Positions 42,238 to 50,339 of a stretch of DNA of 64,000 nucleotides are shown piece by piece. Below the pieces are notes generated by a model. It saw only the letters and a program-made list of their open reading frames with translations. It made no database searches and was not told the origin of the DNA. The stretch is from CAYUPI01 sp964446585 (GTDB lineage: Bacteria; Verrucomicrobiota; Verrucomicrobiia; Limisphaerales; UBA8199): positions 70,814 through 134,813 of the forward strand of contig CAYUPI010000011.1 in assembly GCA_964446585.1 (NCBI GenBank). The letters run 5' to 3'. Each line of letters starts with the position of its first letter. The first letter of the stretch is position 1. The position numbers were made by a program, and so were the translations under genes.

Positions 42238-43644
42238 TCAGTTCCGGTCTGATGGGTCCGCGAACTCGAAGATCAAAGTGGGCCGCCCGCTGGGCACGGA
42301 TTGCGGGATCAGTTTGCGGAAACGTTCTGGCTGCGCCCGCCTGTCCAATAACCCGTTGCGCACAAAATCCAGCAGGCAGCGAAACTCGTCGTCGTTGAGT
42401 GAGATCGGTGTGGCCAGCACCGGATCAACTCGCTCGAGCGCCGTCTCACTCGGGCCCTGGCGCACCGCGAGGTCAGAGGCGACGCCGGCGCGCACGGGAT
42501 CGTATTGCCGCGCCGAGGTGAACACGTCCAAGTGATGGCGCACGGCGTCCTCCAACCGTGTGAAGCAACCATTGTGAAAAAAGGCCGGCTGCAACGCGAC
42601 ATTGCGAAGAGGCGAGGTGCGGAATTTGTAGCGGTCAGCCGGGTCACCGGTGAGTTGTCCGAGCCCGAAATCCTCGTTCTGGTCCGGCCCGTCGAAAGTC
42701 ACGTTACCGACGAGCGGAGCGAGCTGCGGCACGGCGATGCCATGCTGCCTAAAGTCGCTGAACATTTCGTTCGCTACGCCGGAAACGGCGTGGCACTCGA
42801 CGCAGCGCGCCTTGCCGAAGAACAGCAACGCGCCGCGCTTCTGGTCAGTAGTGAGCGAGTTCCGCTTACCGCGAGCGAACCGGTCAATGGGCGCGTCGGC
42901 GAAGACAAGCGTGAACTCAAACTCGGCAATGGCCTGGCCGAACATGTCGAAAGTGATCGGCGCGCCGTGGCTGGCTTCGGGAAAGACAGCGCCGAAAAGT
43001 TTTCGATAGGCCGGTATGGCGTTGAGCCGCCGCAGCACTTCGGCCCGGATGTCGTAGTTGTCGCCGGGAAAATCGAAACCAGCGACCTCCACGCGTTCCG
43101 TCGGCGGAATGAAAGCCTGCGCCACGAGCAAATGCGGCAAGTACGACAGGCTCAGGTTCTCCGGCGGCGGAAAAAAGAATCCGCGGCGGTTGTCGAACGG
43201 ATCGTCCGCCAGCGAGGCAAAGCGCGAGTTCCACATCAGATTCGGATAGAACGCCGTGTTGATGGCCATGGGCGCCCGCCGCTGATTGCGCGGGCCACGA
43301 CGATCGGGGCCGACGATGCGGTTATTCTCGATGCCGATGGCGATGGATTGCGTGTCGCCGAAGCCGCGTGTGGGCGAATGACAGCCTGCGCAGGTGTTGT
43401 CGTTGTTGAGGCCGGTGATGGTGTCGAACCAGAGCAAGCGACCAAGATCCGCCCGCGCGCGATCTATTGGCCGCCCAAGCCGCTGCTCGAGGCTTGATTC
43501 GATGTTGCCTGTAAACCCGAGTTGCAGAAGACGAGCGGCTAGTTTCTTATCGAGTTGATCACTTTCTCCCGCGGTCACGCTCCCGATGTGCAAGAGCACC
43601 GCCGCCGCTAACCAAGCTCCGCCCGGTCTTTCCGGTCTTTTCAT
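42238..43644 (-). CDS. Diheme cytochrome c peroxidase / MauG-like protein
   Basis: 468 residues with a signal peptide ending near SVTAG. Two heme motifs: CAGCH (85-89) and CVECH (281-285), the spacing expected of bacterial CcpA/MauG diheme enzymes. The late HHLDVFTSARQYDP and LNDDEFRCLLDFVRNGL are typical of this family's C-terminus. Members either reduce H2O2 or, as MauG and MbnH, oxidise residues in a partner protein. Last gene of a unit with two small secreted proteins and a Tat Cys-rich protein, so a partner-modifying role is possible but unproven. Confidence 0.85.
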   Translation of the reverse strand: MKRPERPGGAWLAAAVLLHIGSVTAGESDQLDKKLAARLLQLGFTGNIESSLEQRLGRPIDRARADLGRLLWFDTITGLNNDNTCAGCHSPTRGFGDTQSIAIGIENNRIVGPDRRGPRNQRRAPMAINTAFYPNLMWNSRFASLADDPFDNRRGFFFPPPENLSLSYLPHLLVAQAFIPPTERVEVAGFDFPGDNYDIRAEVLRRLNAIPAYRKLFGAVFPEASHGAPITFDMFGQAIAEFEFTLVFADAPIDRFARGKRNSLTTDQKRGALLFFGKARCVECHAVSGVANEMFSDFRQHGIAVPQLAPLVGNVTFDGPDQNEDFGLGQLTGDPADRYKFRTSPLRNVALQPAFFHNGCFTRLEDAVRHHLDVFTSARQYDPVRAGVASDLAVRQGPSETALERVDPVLATPISLNDDEFRCLLDFVRNGLLDRRAQPERFRKLIPQSVPSGRPTLIFEFADPSDRN

Positions 43645-43692
43645 TCTGCTTTGTTACGCAATTCGTTTTTGGGAGTTGCGACCCGCTCGAGG

Positions 43693-44190
43693 CTAGTTCT
43701 CGATGTGGAATACGGTCTCTCCATCAATGCGAGTCGTAAAATTCCCAACCAGAGCCGCATCGCCCTCTTCGTTAAACGCGCCATTGGCAAAGGGGCAGAG
43801 GACGACCATCGGCACGCCGGTCTGCGGACTTCCGCCATCCGGAAACAGCGTTATGACGATATATAATGTGCCGCCCTGGGCCCCGTTATTGAGCCCCCCG
43901 TCGGAGTGGAAACTGCCGAAAGCGGTGGCGGTCCATGAGCCGTGAGCAATGACTTTGCCGGCCGCGGTTCGAATGGCATAATTTCCATTGCCGGCGACCG
44001 CGCCCGCTCCTGGGTCAAACGCGCCCTCGCCCGTGACACGGATGGTATCGCCGGCAGCATTTTGAGAACTGCATCCTTTGGGCAGGTTAAAGCTCCAGGC
44101 GGCGCCTTGCGCCATTCCCAGTGTGCCGAACAATGCCATGGCCAGTCCGATGGCTAAGCGGCCAGTTTTGGTTGGAATATGTTTTTTCAT
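43693..44190 (-). CDS. Hypothetical secreted beta-rich protein
   Basis: 165 residues. AAAGGAAACC before the ATG is a good ribosome binding site. The signal peptide ends at GMAQGA. The mature part is Gly-rich with beta-strand alternation (GDTIRVTGEGAFDPGAGAVA, GGTLYIVITLFPDGG, GETVFHIEN) and only two Cys (KGCSSQN and VLCPFANG). No family was recognised. Its place directly before the MauG-like gene makes it a candidate substrate or partner of that enzyme. Confidence 0.75.
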   Translation of the reverse strand: MKKHIPTKTGRLAIGLAMALFGTLGMAQGAAWSFNLPKGCSSQNAAGDTIRVTGEGAFDPGAGAVAGNGNYAIRTAAGKVIAHGSWTATAFGSFHSDGGLNNGAQGGTLYIVITLFPDGGSPQTGVPMVVLCPFANGAFNEEGDAALVGNFTTRIDGETVFHIEN

Positions 44191-44251
44191 GATCAGGTTT
44201 CCTTTCGTTTTGATGGTTGTTGTTTTGTAGCTTTCTGTGGCAGCACCAAGT

Positions 44252-44320
44252 CTATTTGCACGCGTGACAACAGTTTACGGCCTTCTGAGGCTTGGTCATT
44301 TCATCGAATTTGTTGCTCAT
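44252..44320 (-). CDS. 22-codon mini-paralogue of the Tat Cys-rich proteins
   Basis: The frame MSNKFDEMTKPQKAVNCCHA ends CK and stops at TAG. The first ten residues match the start of the Tat Cys-rich proteins (MNNKFDEMTK) and the end carries CCxxC like their TCCFYC block, but the twin-Arg signal and everything between is absent. It lies about 60 bases after one copy and 60 bases before the next gene, all on one strand. It could be an internal-deletion remnant still open by chance, or a real micropeptide; the ribosome binding site (GGAAAACGGT) is weak. Confidence 0.5.
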   Translation of the reverse strand: MSNKFDEMTKPQKAVNCCHACK

Positions 44321-44383
44321 ACCGTTTTCCATTTATCGCTTTGTGGACTTATAACTCCCCCTGATGTGCCGGTGTGTGGAGGG

Positions 44384-44707
44384 TTAAGAAGCACAGGTAG
44401 TGCAGTCCTGCACGGCCGTCGCGCTGACTAGACTGCACCTGAATCGACTGCCGCCACCGCCGCGTCCGCCGCCCATCCAAATGGCCGGCTTGCAATGGCT
44501 GCCGGGCGGCTCGCAGATAGCCACCGGAGAGGCCAGCGAGCAATACCGGCAACAAGTGTATCCTGTGCTGTGGACTGCCGCTTTGCTTGGAAATCCAAAG
44601 AAGCCGAGCACGCCTCCTGCCAAACCAACGCCAAACCGCCGCAACGCTTGCCGCCGCGTGACTGACTGGGCAAGGGCTTTTGTTATCTCATCGAAGGTGT
44701 TGTTCAT
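44384..44707 (-). CDS. Tat-exported small Cys-rich protein (copy 2)
   Basis: 107 residues, the same length as copy 1. MNNTFDEITKALAQSVTRRQ, then ALRRFG and a hydrophobic run (VGLAGGVLGFFGFPSKAA) form the twin-arginine signal. The mature part has YTCCRYC, ICEPPGSHC, a Gly-rich loop (MGGGRGGGGSRF) and the end QDCTTCAS. Conservation of the three Cys blocks against otherwise different sequence argues for disulfide or metal binding. First gene of a four-gene unit; the shared promoter-like motif ends about 40 bases upstream. Confidence 0.82.
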   Translation of the reverse strand: MNNTFDEITKALAQSVTRRQALRRFGVGLAGGVLGFFGFPSKAAVHSTGYTCCRYCSLASPVAICEPPGSHCKPAIWMGGGRGGGGSRFRCSLVSATAVQDCTTCAS

Positions 44708-44747
44708 AATTTTGATTTCGTTTCCAGGCAACTGTCGCCTGAGTTGT

Positions 44748-44794
44748 CGTTCTACCTCTCAGTGCGACGTGGCGGGACGGTTTGGGCCAAAAAT
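44748..44794 (-). promoter_or_regulatory. Shared promoter-like motif, copy B
   Basis: Minus strand: TTTGGCCCAAACCGTCCCGC, then CACGTCGCACTGAGAGGTAG and AACGAC. The last twelve bases (AGGTAGAACGAC) are identical to copy C; the first half is nearly identical to copy A. It occupies the gap between the kinase stop and the Tat Cys-rich gene. Candidate start of the Cys-rich/MauG transcript. Confidence 0.7.
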
Positions 44795-44797
44795 CTC

Positions 44798-47700
44798 TTA
44801 GCGCGAGGCCAGCCAGTCCAGATTGAGAGCGGCCAGTTCGCGGTGGAGCGAATGGAGGTCCCACAGATGCACGACGCCATCAAGGGTCGCCCCGGCCAGT
44901 TGGCCACCATCGGCGCTCAGGGCCAGCGCGCTCAGGTTCCGGGGTTGAGGAGAAGTCAGCCGGGCCAATTCCTCGCCCGTCCCGGGGTCAAGCAACAGGA
45001 CCTGTTGCAATGCCGGTGCCAGCGCCAGAAGTTTTCCATCGCGACTGAACGCTATGGGACCACCACTGCTGTTGGCGAGTTCGAGGGGCGCACGCCGCCT
45101 GACTTGCCACGAATCCGTGTTCCAGAAGCAATATTCCTTTTCAGTTGCGGTGAGCAGCGTCCGCCCGTCCGGGCTGAATGCAACCTGTGCATTTTCATTC
45201 GTCACCAGTTGCCGGACAAACGCTCCAGTGTGCAAGTCCCACAGGGTCACGCCACTTGCGGCAAACGCGCCGGCTGCCAGCCAGCGGTGGTCGGGGCTGA
45301 CGCTCACACGGCTTTGTCTCAGGCCGCGCGAAAACTCAACCGGGTGCGAAGGATTCTTCAAACCAATTACGAAACTGACAGTCTGTCCTGCAACCGCCAG
45401 CAACTCGCCATCGTTCGAGAGCGAGATGTTCTGAAAATCACGGTGGGCGTTTGAGAAAACAACCTGGGGCAAACCCACCCGTACACGAGGCCGATTCCTA
45501 AGCCCCACACCGGACGAACCCGAATCCGCTGGATCTTCCTCCCAGTTCAGGGGCCAGCGTAGAATTCGTTCACCCGAGCGCGTGAAGACAGACTTGCCGT
45601 CGTGGGCGAAGAGCGGTCCAGCACCTTCCTGCGAGGGAACTGATGCCAGTTCCCGTGCGTCGCGAACATCCCACAAATGCCAACCGCGTGCCTCTCCGAA
45701 GACAAGCCATTGTCCATTCCCGCTCACATCCACGCCCTGCAAGTGCGGCTCGTCCAGTGTTGGGCCTTTGATCATGCAAAAACAATCACTCCGGACTATG
45801 TTCCACACACCGACCGCTCCGCCCTGTCGCAGGAAACTCAGGCGCCGCCCGTCCCGGCTGAATTGGTCCGCGTTGCCCTGTTGTGTGCCAAAGAGCCACT
45901 GGCCGGTTGTCGTGTCCCAAAACTTCGATGTGGAATCCCACGAACGCGACACAAGCAAATCGCCCTGCGGATCAAACGCGACCCGGCTGACGTATTGGCT
46001 GTGTCCAGCAAGGATGTGCTTCAGTCCTGTTTGAGTGTCCCAGAGGAAAAGACCCCCATTAATGTCGCCCAGAGCGAGACGGCGAGAATCAGGATGCCAA
46101 TCCGCGCTTACGATGTCCGCAACATGCGACACCTTCGTGAGCTGTTGGCCTGAGTCGGCTTGCCAAATCTGCACCGACCTTTGAAACGTCACGGCGAGGA
46201 ATCTGCCAGAGGGAGCCCAATCAATACGATACGCTGTCACTCCCACGTTCAAGGGTGGCGATTCTGCGCCGGTGGCGAGATCGAAAAAGTGAATCACTCC
46301 ATCCAGCCCCGCCACCGTGAGCGTGCGGCTGTCAGGGCTGAACGCGGCGGCATGCGGACTGTCTCGCAACGCCGGGAAGTTGGTTCGCGCACTCGCGTTT
46401 GCGGCATTTAAGTCCCACAGCCACACGCACCCCGTTCCCGGGCCGACCGCAAAATTGGCTCTGAGATAGTGGCCGTCGTGGCTGAACTCCATCGAAGTAT
46501 TCGGGTGTCCCCAAAACGGTGTCGTAAGTTCGGCCAACACCGCGCCGTCGCGGACCCGCTCCACTGTCAGCGATCCGCTTTCGTGCCGGACCGCGCACCG
46601 CCCCAGGTTTCCATCGCACGCAACAACTTCGAAGTTGTTGGTCGCGTTAGCCGGTCGCAACATGGTGGGGGGGCCGAGGTCGGTTAACGCCAAGCAAGCA
46701 ATAGCCTCGTTTCGTAGTTCCAGGGACACCCTCATCTGCGCCGCCGCTGCCAGGGCGGCGAGGCTGTCGGTGCGGCGCCCGACTTCGCCGCTCAACCGAC
46801 CGGCTCGCGCCTGAGCAAGGTAAGAGGTCCACAGCTTTTCTTTCGCCTCAGTTTCGGCCCGGGTGGCACGTTTGGTCTCGCCTTCCGCCAGTTCCTTGAA
46901 ATGAGTCGCCCGCACCGCCTGCCACATGCTCGCGACCACGCCGAACAGCAGTGCCAGCGCCACCGCCGAGCCGGCGGAGAATGCGAGCTTGTTTCGCCGG
47001 ATTAGTTTTTGAAATCGGTAGAGCCGGCTCGGCGGACGGGCAGCAACGGGTTCGTTTTCGAGATAGCGTTGAACGTCCCGCGCCAGACCGTTGGCGGTTT
47101 CGTAACGGCGCGTGCGGTCCTTCTCGAGCGCTTTCATCACGATCCAATCGAGGTCGCCGCGCAATAGATGGATGAGCTTTGGCGCTTCGGTCTGGCGATG
47201 TTTGGCAGTAGTGGTCAGTTCGCCTTCGTGCATCGTGCTCAGCCGCGTGGATGGCCGCATTGGCTCTTTGTCTCGGATGGTGTGGCGCATTTCGTCGAGC
47301 CCTGATTTGAGAAGCTCATTGGCATCGAACGGGGTTTTGCCGGTGAGCATTTCATAAAGAAGCACCCCGAGACTGTAAATGTCGGTGCGGGTGTCGATAT
47401 CGAGGCTTGTCATGACCGCCTGCTCCGGGCTCATGTAGGCCGGCGTGCCGATGAATTGCTCGAAAGCGGTGAAGACCGTCTTGTCTGTGAGCGGCTGCTG
47501 GTTAGTTGCTTTCGCAATTCCGAAATCGATGATCTTGGGCACCGCCACCGCATCATTGACCGTGACGAGAATATTGGACGGTTTGATGTCGCGATGGATG
47601 ACGCCCTTCTGGTGCGCGTGCTGGATCGCCTGGCAAACCTGGGTGAAGAGTTTCAGGCGTTTATTGGTCGAAAGACTGTTCTGGTCGCAGTACTCGGTAA

Positions 47701-48208
47701 TTTTGATGCCGCGCACCAGTTCCATGACGAAGAAGGGCCGGCCGGTCTCCGTGGCGCCGGCATCAAAGACTTTGGCGATGTTCGGATGCTCCATCAACGC
47801 TAACGCCTGGCGCTCGGCCTCAAAGCGGGCGATCACCGACTTGGTGTCCATTCCGAGCTTGATGATCTTGAGCGCCACGCGCCGGCGCACCGGCTCGGAC
47901 TGCTCGGCCATGTAAACGATACCGCAGCCCCCCTCGCCGATTTGTTGCAGCAGCTTGTAACGGCCAATCCAATCGCCAGGCTTCTCGAAAACGAGCCTGA
48001 TGGTGTCCTTTGGTTGATCCGGCAATAGGTCTTCCGCGGCCTCGTTCGCATGAAGCAACGCCTCGATCCGCGCCAGAAGAGCCGCATCTTCGCCGCAGGT
48101 GCGTTTCAGGTAATCTCGCCGTTCCTCGGCCGAGCCAAGTTCGAAGGCCTGCTCGAAGATTTCCTTTTCGCGACTGGGGTTGGTAACCATCGCTTGCGGT
48201 GATGCCAT
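44798..48208 (-). CDS. Transmembrane Ser/Thr protein kinase with C-terminal WD40 propeller
   Basis: 1136 residues. A 75-residue N-terminal part (KEIFEQAFELGSAEERRDYL) of the type found before planctomycetal/verrucomicrobial kinases; kinase domain about 83-375 with GEGGCGIVY loop, VALKIIK Lys, HRDIKPSN catalytic loop and DFG, all intact. One membrane helix (LAFSAGSAVALALLFGVVAS) near 420. The rest is a periplasmic WD40-like propeller with repeated HxxxVxxxAFxPDG-x-LL units (SQYVSRVAFDPQGDLLVSRS, NAQVAFSPDGRTLL). The propeller probably senses an extracytoplasmic ligand. Preceded by copy C of the promoter-like motif and close to an ECF sigma gene, a known functional pairing (for example PknT-EcfP of Vibrio parahaemolyticus). 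Confidence 0.9.
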   Translation of the reverse strand: MASPQAMVTNPSREKEIFEQAFELGSAEERRDYLKRTCGEDAALLARIEALLHANEAAEDLLPDQPKDTIRLVFEKPGDWIGRYKLLQQIGEGGCGIVYMAEQSEPVRRRVALKIIKLGMDTKSVIARFEAERQALALMEHPNIAKVFDAGATETGRPFFVMELVRGIKITEYCDQNSLSTNKRLKLFTQVCQAIQHAHQKGVIHRDIKPSNILVTVNDAVAVPKIIDFGIAKATNQQPLTDKTVFTAFEQFIGTPAYMSPEQAVMTSLDIDTRTDIYSLGVLLYEMLTGKTPFDANELLKSGLDEMRHTIRDKEPMRPSTRLSTMHEGELTTTAKHRQTEAPKLIHLLRGDLDWIVMKALEKDRTRRYETANGLARDVQRYLENEPVAARPPSRLYRFQKLIRRNKLAFSAGSAVALALLFGVVASMWQAVRATHFKELAEGETKRATRAETEAKEKLWTSYLAQARAGRLSGEVGRRTDSLAALAAAAQMRVSLELRNEAIACLALTDLGPPTMLRPANATNNFEVVACDGNLGRCAVRHESGSLTVERVRDGAVLAELTTPFWGHPNTSMEFSHDGHYLRANFAVGPGTGCVWLWDLNAANASARTNFPALRDSPHAAAFSPDSRTLTVAGLDGVIHFFDLATGAESPPLNVGVTAYRIDWAPSGRFLAVTFQRSVQIWQADSGQQLTKVSHVADIVSADWHPDSRRLALGDINGGLFLWDTQTGLKHILAGHSQYVSRVAFDPQGDLLVSRSWDSTSKFWDTTTGQWLFGTQQGNADQFSRDGRRLSFLRQGGAVGVWNIVRSDCFCMIKGPTLDEPHLQGVDVSGNGQWLVFGEARGWHLWDVRDARELASVPSQEGAGPLFAHDGKSVFTRSGERILRWPLNWEEDPADSGSSGVGLRNRPRVRVGLPQVVFSNAHRDFQNISLSNDGELLAVAGQTVSFVIGLKNPSHPVEFSRGLRQSRVSVSPDHRWLAAGAFAASGVTLWDLHTGAFVRQLVTNENAQVAFSPDGRTLLTATEKEYCFWNTDSWQVRRRAPLELANSSGGPIAFSRDGKLLALAPALQQVLLLDPGTGEELARLTSPQPRNLSALALSADGGQLAGATLDGVVHLWDLHSLHRELAALNLDWLASR

Positions 48209-48283
48209 GATATCTGGATGAATGCGATTCAGGAATGAAAATATCGAGTATTCCAGCCGGTAATGAACAATTCGACACTACAC

Positions 48284-48333
48284 GTCGTTCTACCTGACAA
48301 TGCGACTTTGTAGAGCGATTTGGGCCAGGAAAT
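48284..48333 (-). promoter_or_regulatory. Shared promoter-like motif, copy C
   Basis: Minus strand: CTGGCCCAAATCGCTCTACA, then AAGTCGCATTGTCAGGTAG and AACGAC. The most diverged copy in its middle, but TGGCCCAAA-CG, GTCGCA-TG and AGGTAGAACGAC are kept at the same spacing as copy B. It ends 75 bases before the kinase start. Conserved blocks with variable spacers are what a promoter would show. Confidence 0.65.
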
Positions 48334-48451
48334 GTGCTCCGCGAGTGCATGGATGGCGGATTGGCTTTTCGGCCTGTGGACTTCCTTCGGACTTCGGACT
48401 TAATCTGTCCCTGGTTCGCTTCTCAAACGAATTGAAAGACGAATTGATTCT

Positions 48452-50308
48452 GTGATTCACTTCCTCATGCCAGGTTCAAAGCACGCGTTGTTCCTGAGGC
48501 GATGGCTCAAAGCGGTCTTTTTCTGGAGTTCACTTGTCGTTTTTTCTATCGATAGTTCCGCCCAAAGCAGCGGCACGAATTCCCCGCCAGTGGACCTCGT
48601 CATTGTCGGCGCAGGCATCTCAGGACTCTGCGCGGCTTTAGAGGCGGCGAGCTCGGGCGCATGTGTGACGGTTGTTGACGGTTGGTCCGTGTTTGGTGGA
48701 CACGCGGTCATGTCCAGCGGCATGGTCTGTATCGTCGGCACGCCTGAACAAGAGTCCAGCCATGTGAAAGACTCGCCCGAGCTGGCCAGCCGGGACTTTC
48801 TACGCTTCGGCGAAGATGCCAACAACGACTGGGTTCGTTCCTACGCGCAAAATTCGCGCCGTGAAGTCTATGATTGGCTTGGGCGGCTTGGCGTGACGCA
48901 TTGGGAGTTGTATGCGCAAGTCATTCCCGGGAACAGCGTTCGCCGCCAGCATGTCGCCAAGGGTCGCGGCGTGGGGCTGGTCAGCCCGATTTACCGGGAG
49001 TGTTTGCGCTATCCGAATCTCTCCTGGCTTTGGAATACAAAGGTAACCGGGCTGCTCTATGAATCGGGACGAGTAAGCGGCGTTCGCACAACGCATCAGC
49101 GGACGGGCCACACGAACGAACTCCGCGCCACTTGCGTGCTTCTGGCGACGGGCGGCTTTGAAAGCAACCTCGAGCTGGTGCGAGCTAATTGGCCGCATTA
49201 TTTCCCGGGATTGAGCGCCGGCACGCGCGTCCTCCTTGGCTCCGGGATTAATGCGCTGGGAAGCGGGCTGGATATCGCCGGCAAAGCCGATGTATCGCTC
49301 AGCCGGCTCGATCATCAGTTGTTTTACTCGACCGGCCTGGTCGATCCGCGCGATTCTACTGGCCGGCGGGGTTTGCACGCCTACAACCGGCTTTCCATTT
49401 GGGTTAATGCCGAGGGCCGTCGTTTTGTCTATGACGGCCAGCCCGATCCTAAATGCCAGATGCCGGCGGTCCTTCGTCAAACTCCCGCCACTTACTGGGC
49501 CATCTTCGATGCGGCCTCGCGTCCCGAGTTCTTTGTCTCCGGCTCGGACTGGAACAATACGAACGTCGTTCAGCGGGAAATCTTTGGCAATCCGAAGCTG
49601 GCGCCGTGGATCAAACAGGCCGATTCCCTCGAGGCATTGGCGCGCGCGGCAGGATTGCCGGTTACGAATTTGCTAGCGACCGTTCGGCACTGGAACGAGA
49701 TGATTGATCGAGGCAACGATGTTGATTTTCATCGTTTCGATTCCTCCAGCTCGGAGCGCCCGCCGAGGATCGGCACGCCCCCATTTTTCGCCGTGCAATT
49801 CTTTCCACTCGCTCGCAAAAGTCTGGGCGGGGTGGCGGTGGACCTCTCCTGTCGAGTCCTGGATAAGCATGGCCAGCCGATTCCTGGGCTTTATGCGTCC
49901 GGAGAACTGACTGGCGCGGGCGGAATCAATGGCCGGGCGGCCCTCGAAGGCACCATGCTCGGCCCTTCGATTTGGATGGGACGCGTCGCGGCGAGAGATG
50001 TCGCCGGAAAAATCCAACGCGCCTTACATCCGCTTCCAGCCAGGACTGAACCCGACACTCCGGCTCAGCCGCCTGGGCCCGACGCCGAAACATTACGAGC
50101 CTGGCGCGAGGTGTTGCGCCAACTGATCTCTCAACCTCGCCCTGGATACCTTCATTTTGAAAAGGCGCATGCGGTCGTTTTGGACCGGAACGATTCATGC
50201 GCGCGCTGCCATCGCGAGCCGCTGCCACTGACTTTGACTGCAGAGCAACTGGACCGCCGCACACTCATCCAGGCGTGCGGTTACTGTCATGGCGGGGTCA
50301 AAGAGTGA
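48452..50308 (+). CDS. Secreted flavoprotein (fumarate-reductase/KstD-like) with two C-terminal heme c motifs
   Basis: 618 residues from a GTG; an ATG five codons later is an alternative. A signal peptide ends near SSAQS. FAD binding is shown by VDLVIVGAGISGLCAALEAA and the later VLLATGGFE and ELTGAGGINGRAAL blocks of the FAD-binding-2 family (fumarate reductase, flavocytochrome c). At the very end are CARCH (583-587) and CGYCH (609-613). Classic flavocytochrome c3 has its hemes in front of the flavin domain, so the order is reversed here. Electrons probably pass between periplasmic cytochromes and an organic substrate. It is divergent from the kinase and convergent with the ECF gene. Confidence 0.8.
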   Translation: MIHFLMPGSKHALFLRRWLKAVFFWSSLVVFSIDSSAQSSGTNSPPVDLVIVGAGISGLCAALEAASSGACVTVVDGWSVFGGHAVMSSGMVCIVGTPEQESSHVKDSPELASRDFLRFGEDANNDWVRSYAQNSRREVYDWLGRLGVTHWELYAQVIPGNSVRRQHVAKGRGVGLVSPIYRECLRYPNLSWLWNTKVTGLLYESGRVSGVRTTHQRTGHTNELRATCVLLATGGFESNLELVRANWPHYFPGLSAGTRVLLGSGINALGSGLDIAGKADVSLSRLDHQLFYSTGLVDPRDSTGRRGLHAYNRLSIWVNAEGRRFVYDGQPDPKCQMPAVLRQTPATYWAIFDAASRPEFFVSGSDWNNTNVVQREIFGNPKLAPWIKQADSLEALARAAGLPVTNLLATVRHWNEMIDRGNDVDFHRFDSSSSERPPRIGTPPFFAVQFFPLARKSLGGVAVDLSCRVLDKHGQPIPGLYASGELTGAGGINGRAALEGTMLGPSIWMGRVAARDVAGKIQRALHPLPARTEPDTPAQPPGPDAETLRAWREVLRQLISQPRPGYLHFEKAHAVVLDRNDSCARCHREPLPLTLTAEQLDRRTLIQACGYCHGGVKE

Positions 50309-50339
50309 TGCTCTACCGGCAACGGAATACCCGCTTTCG

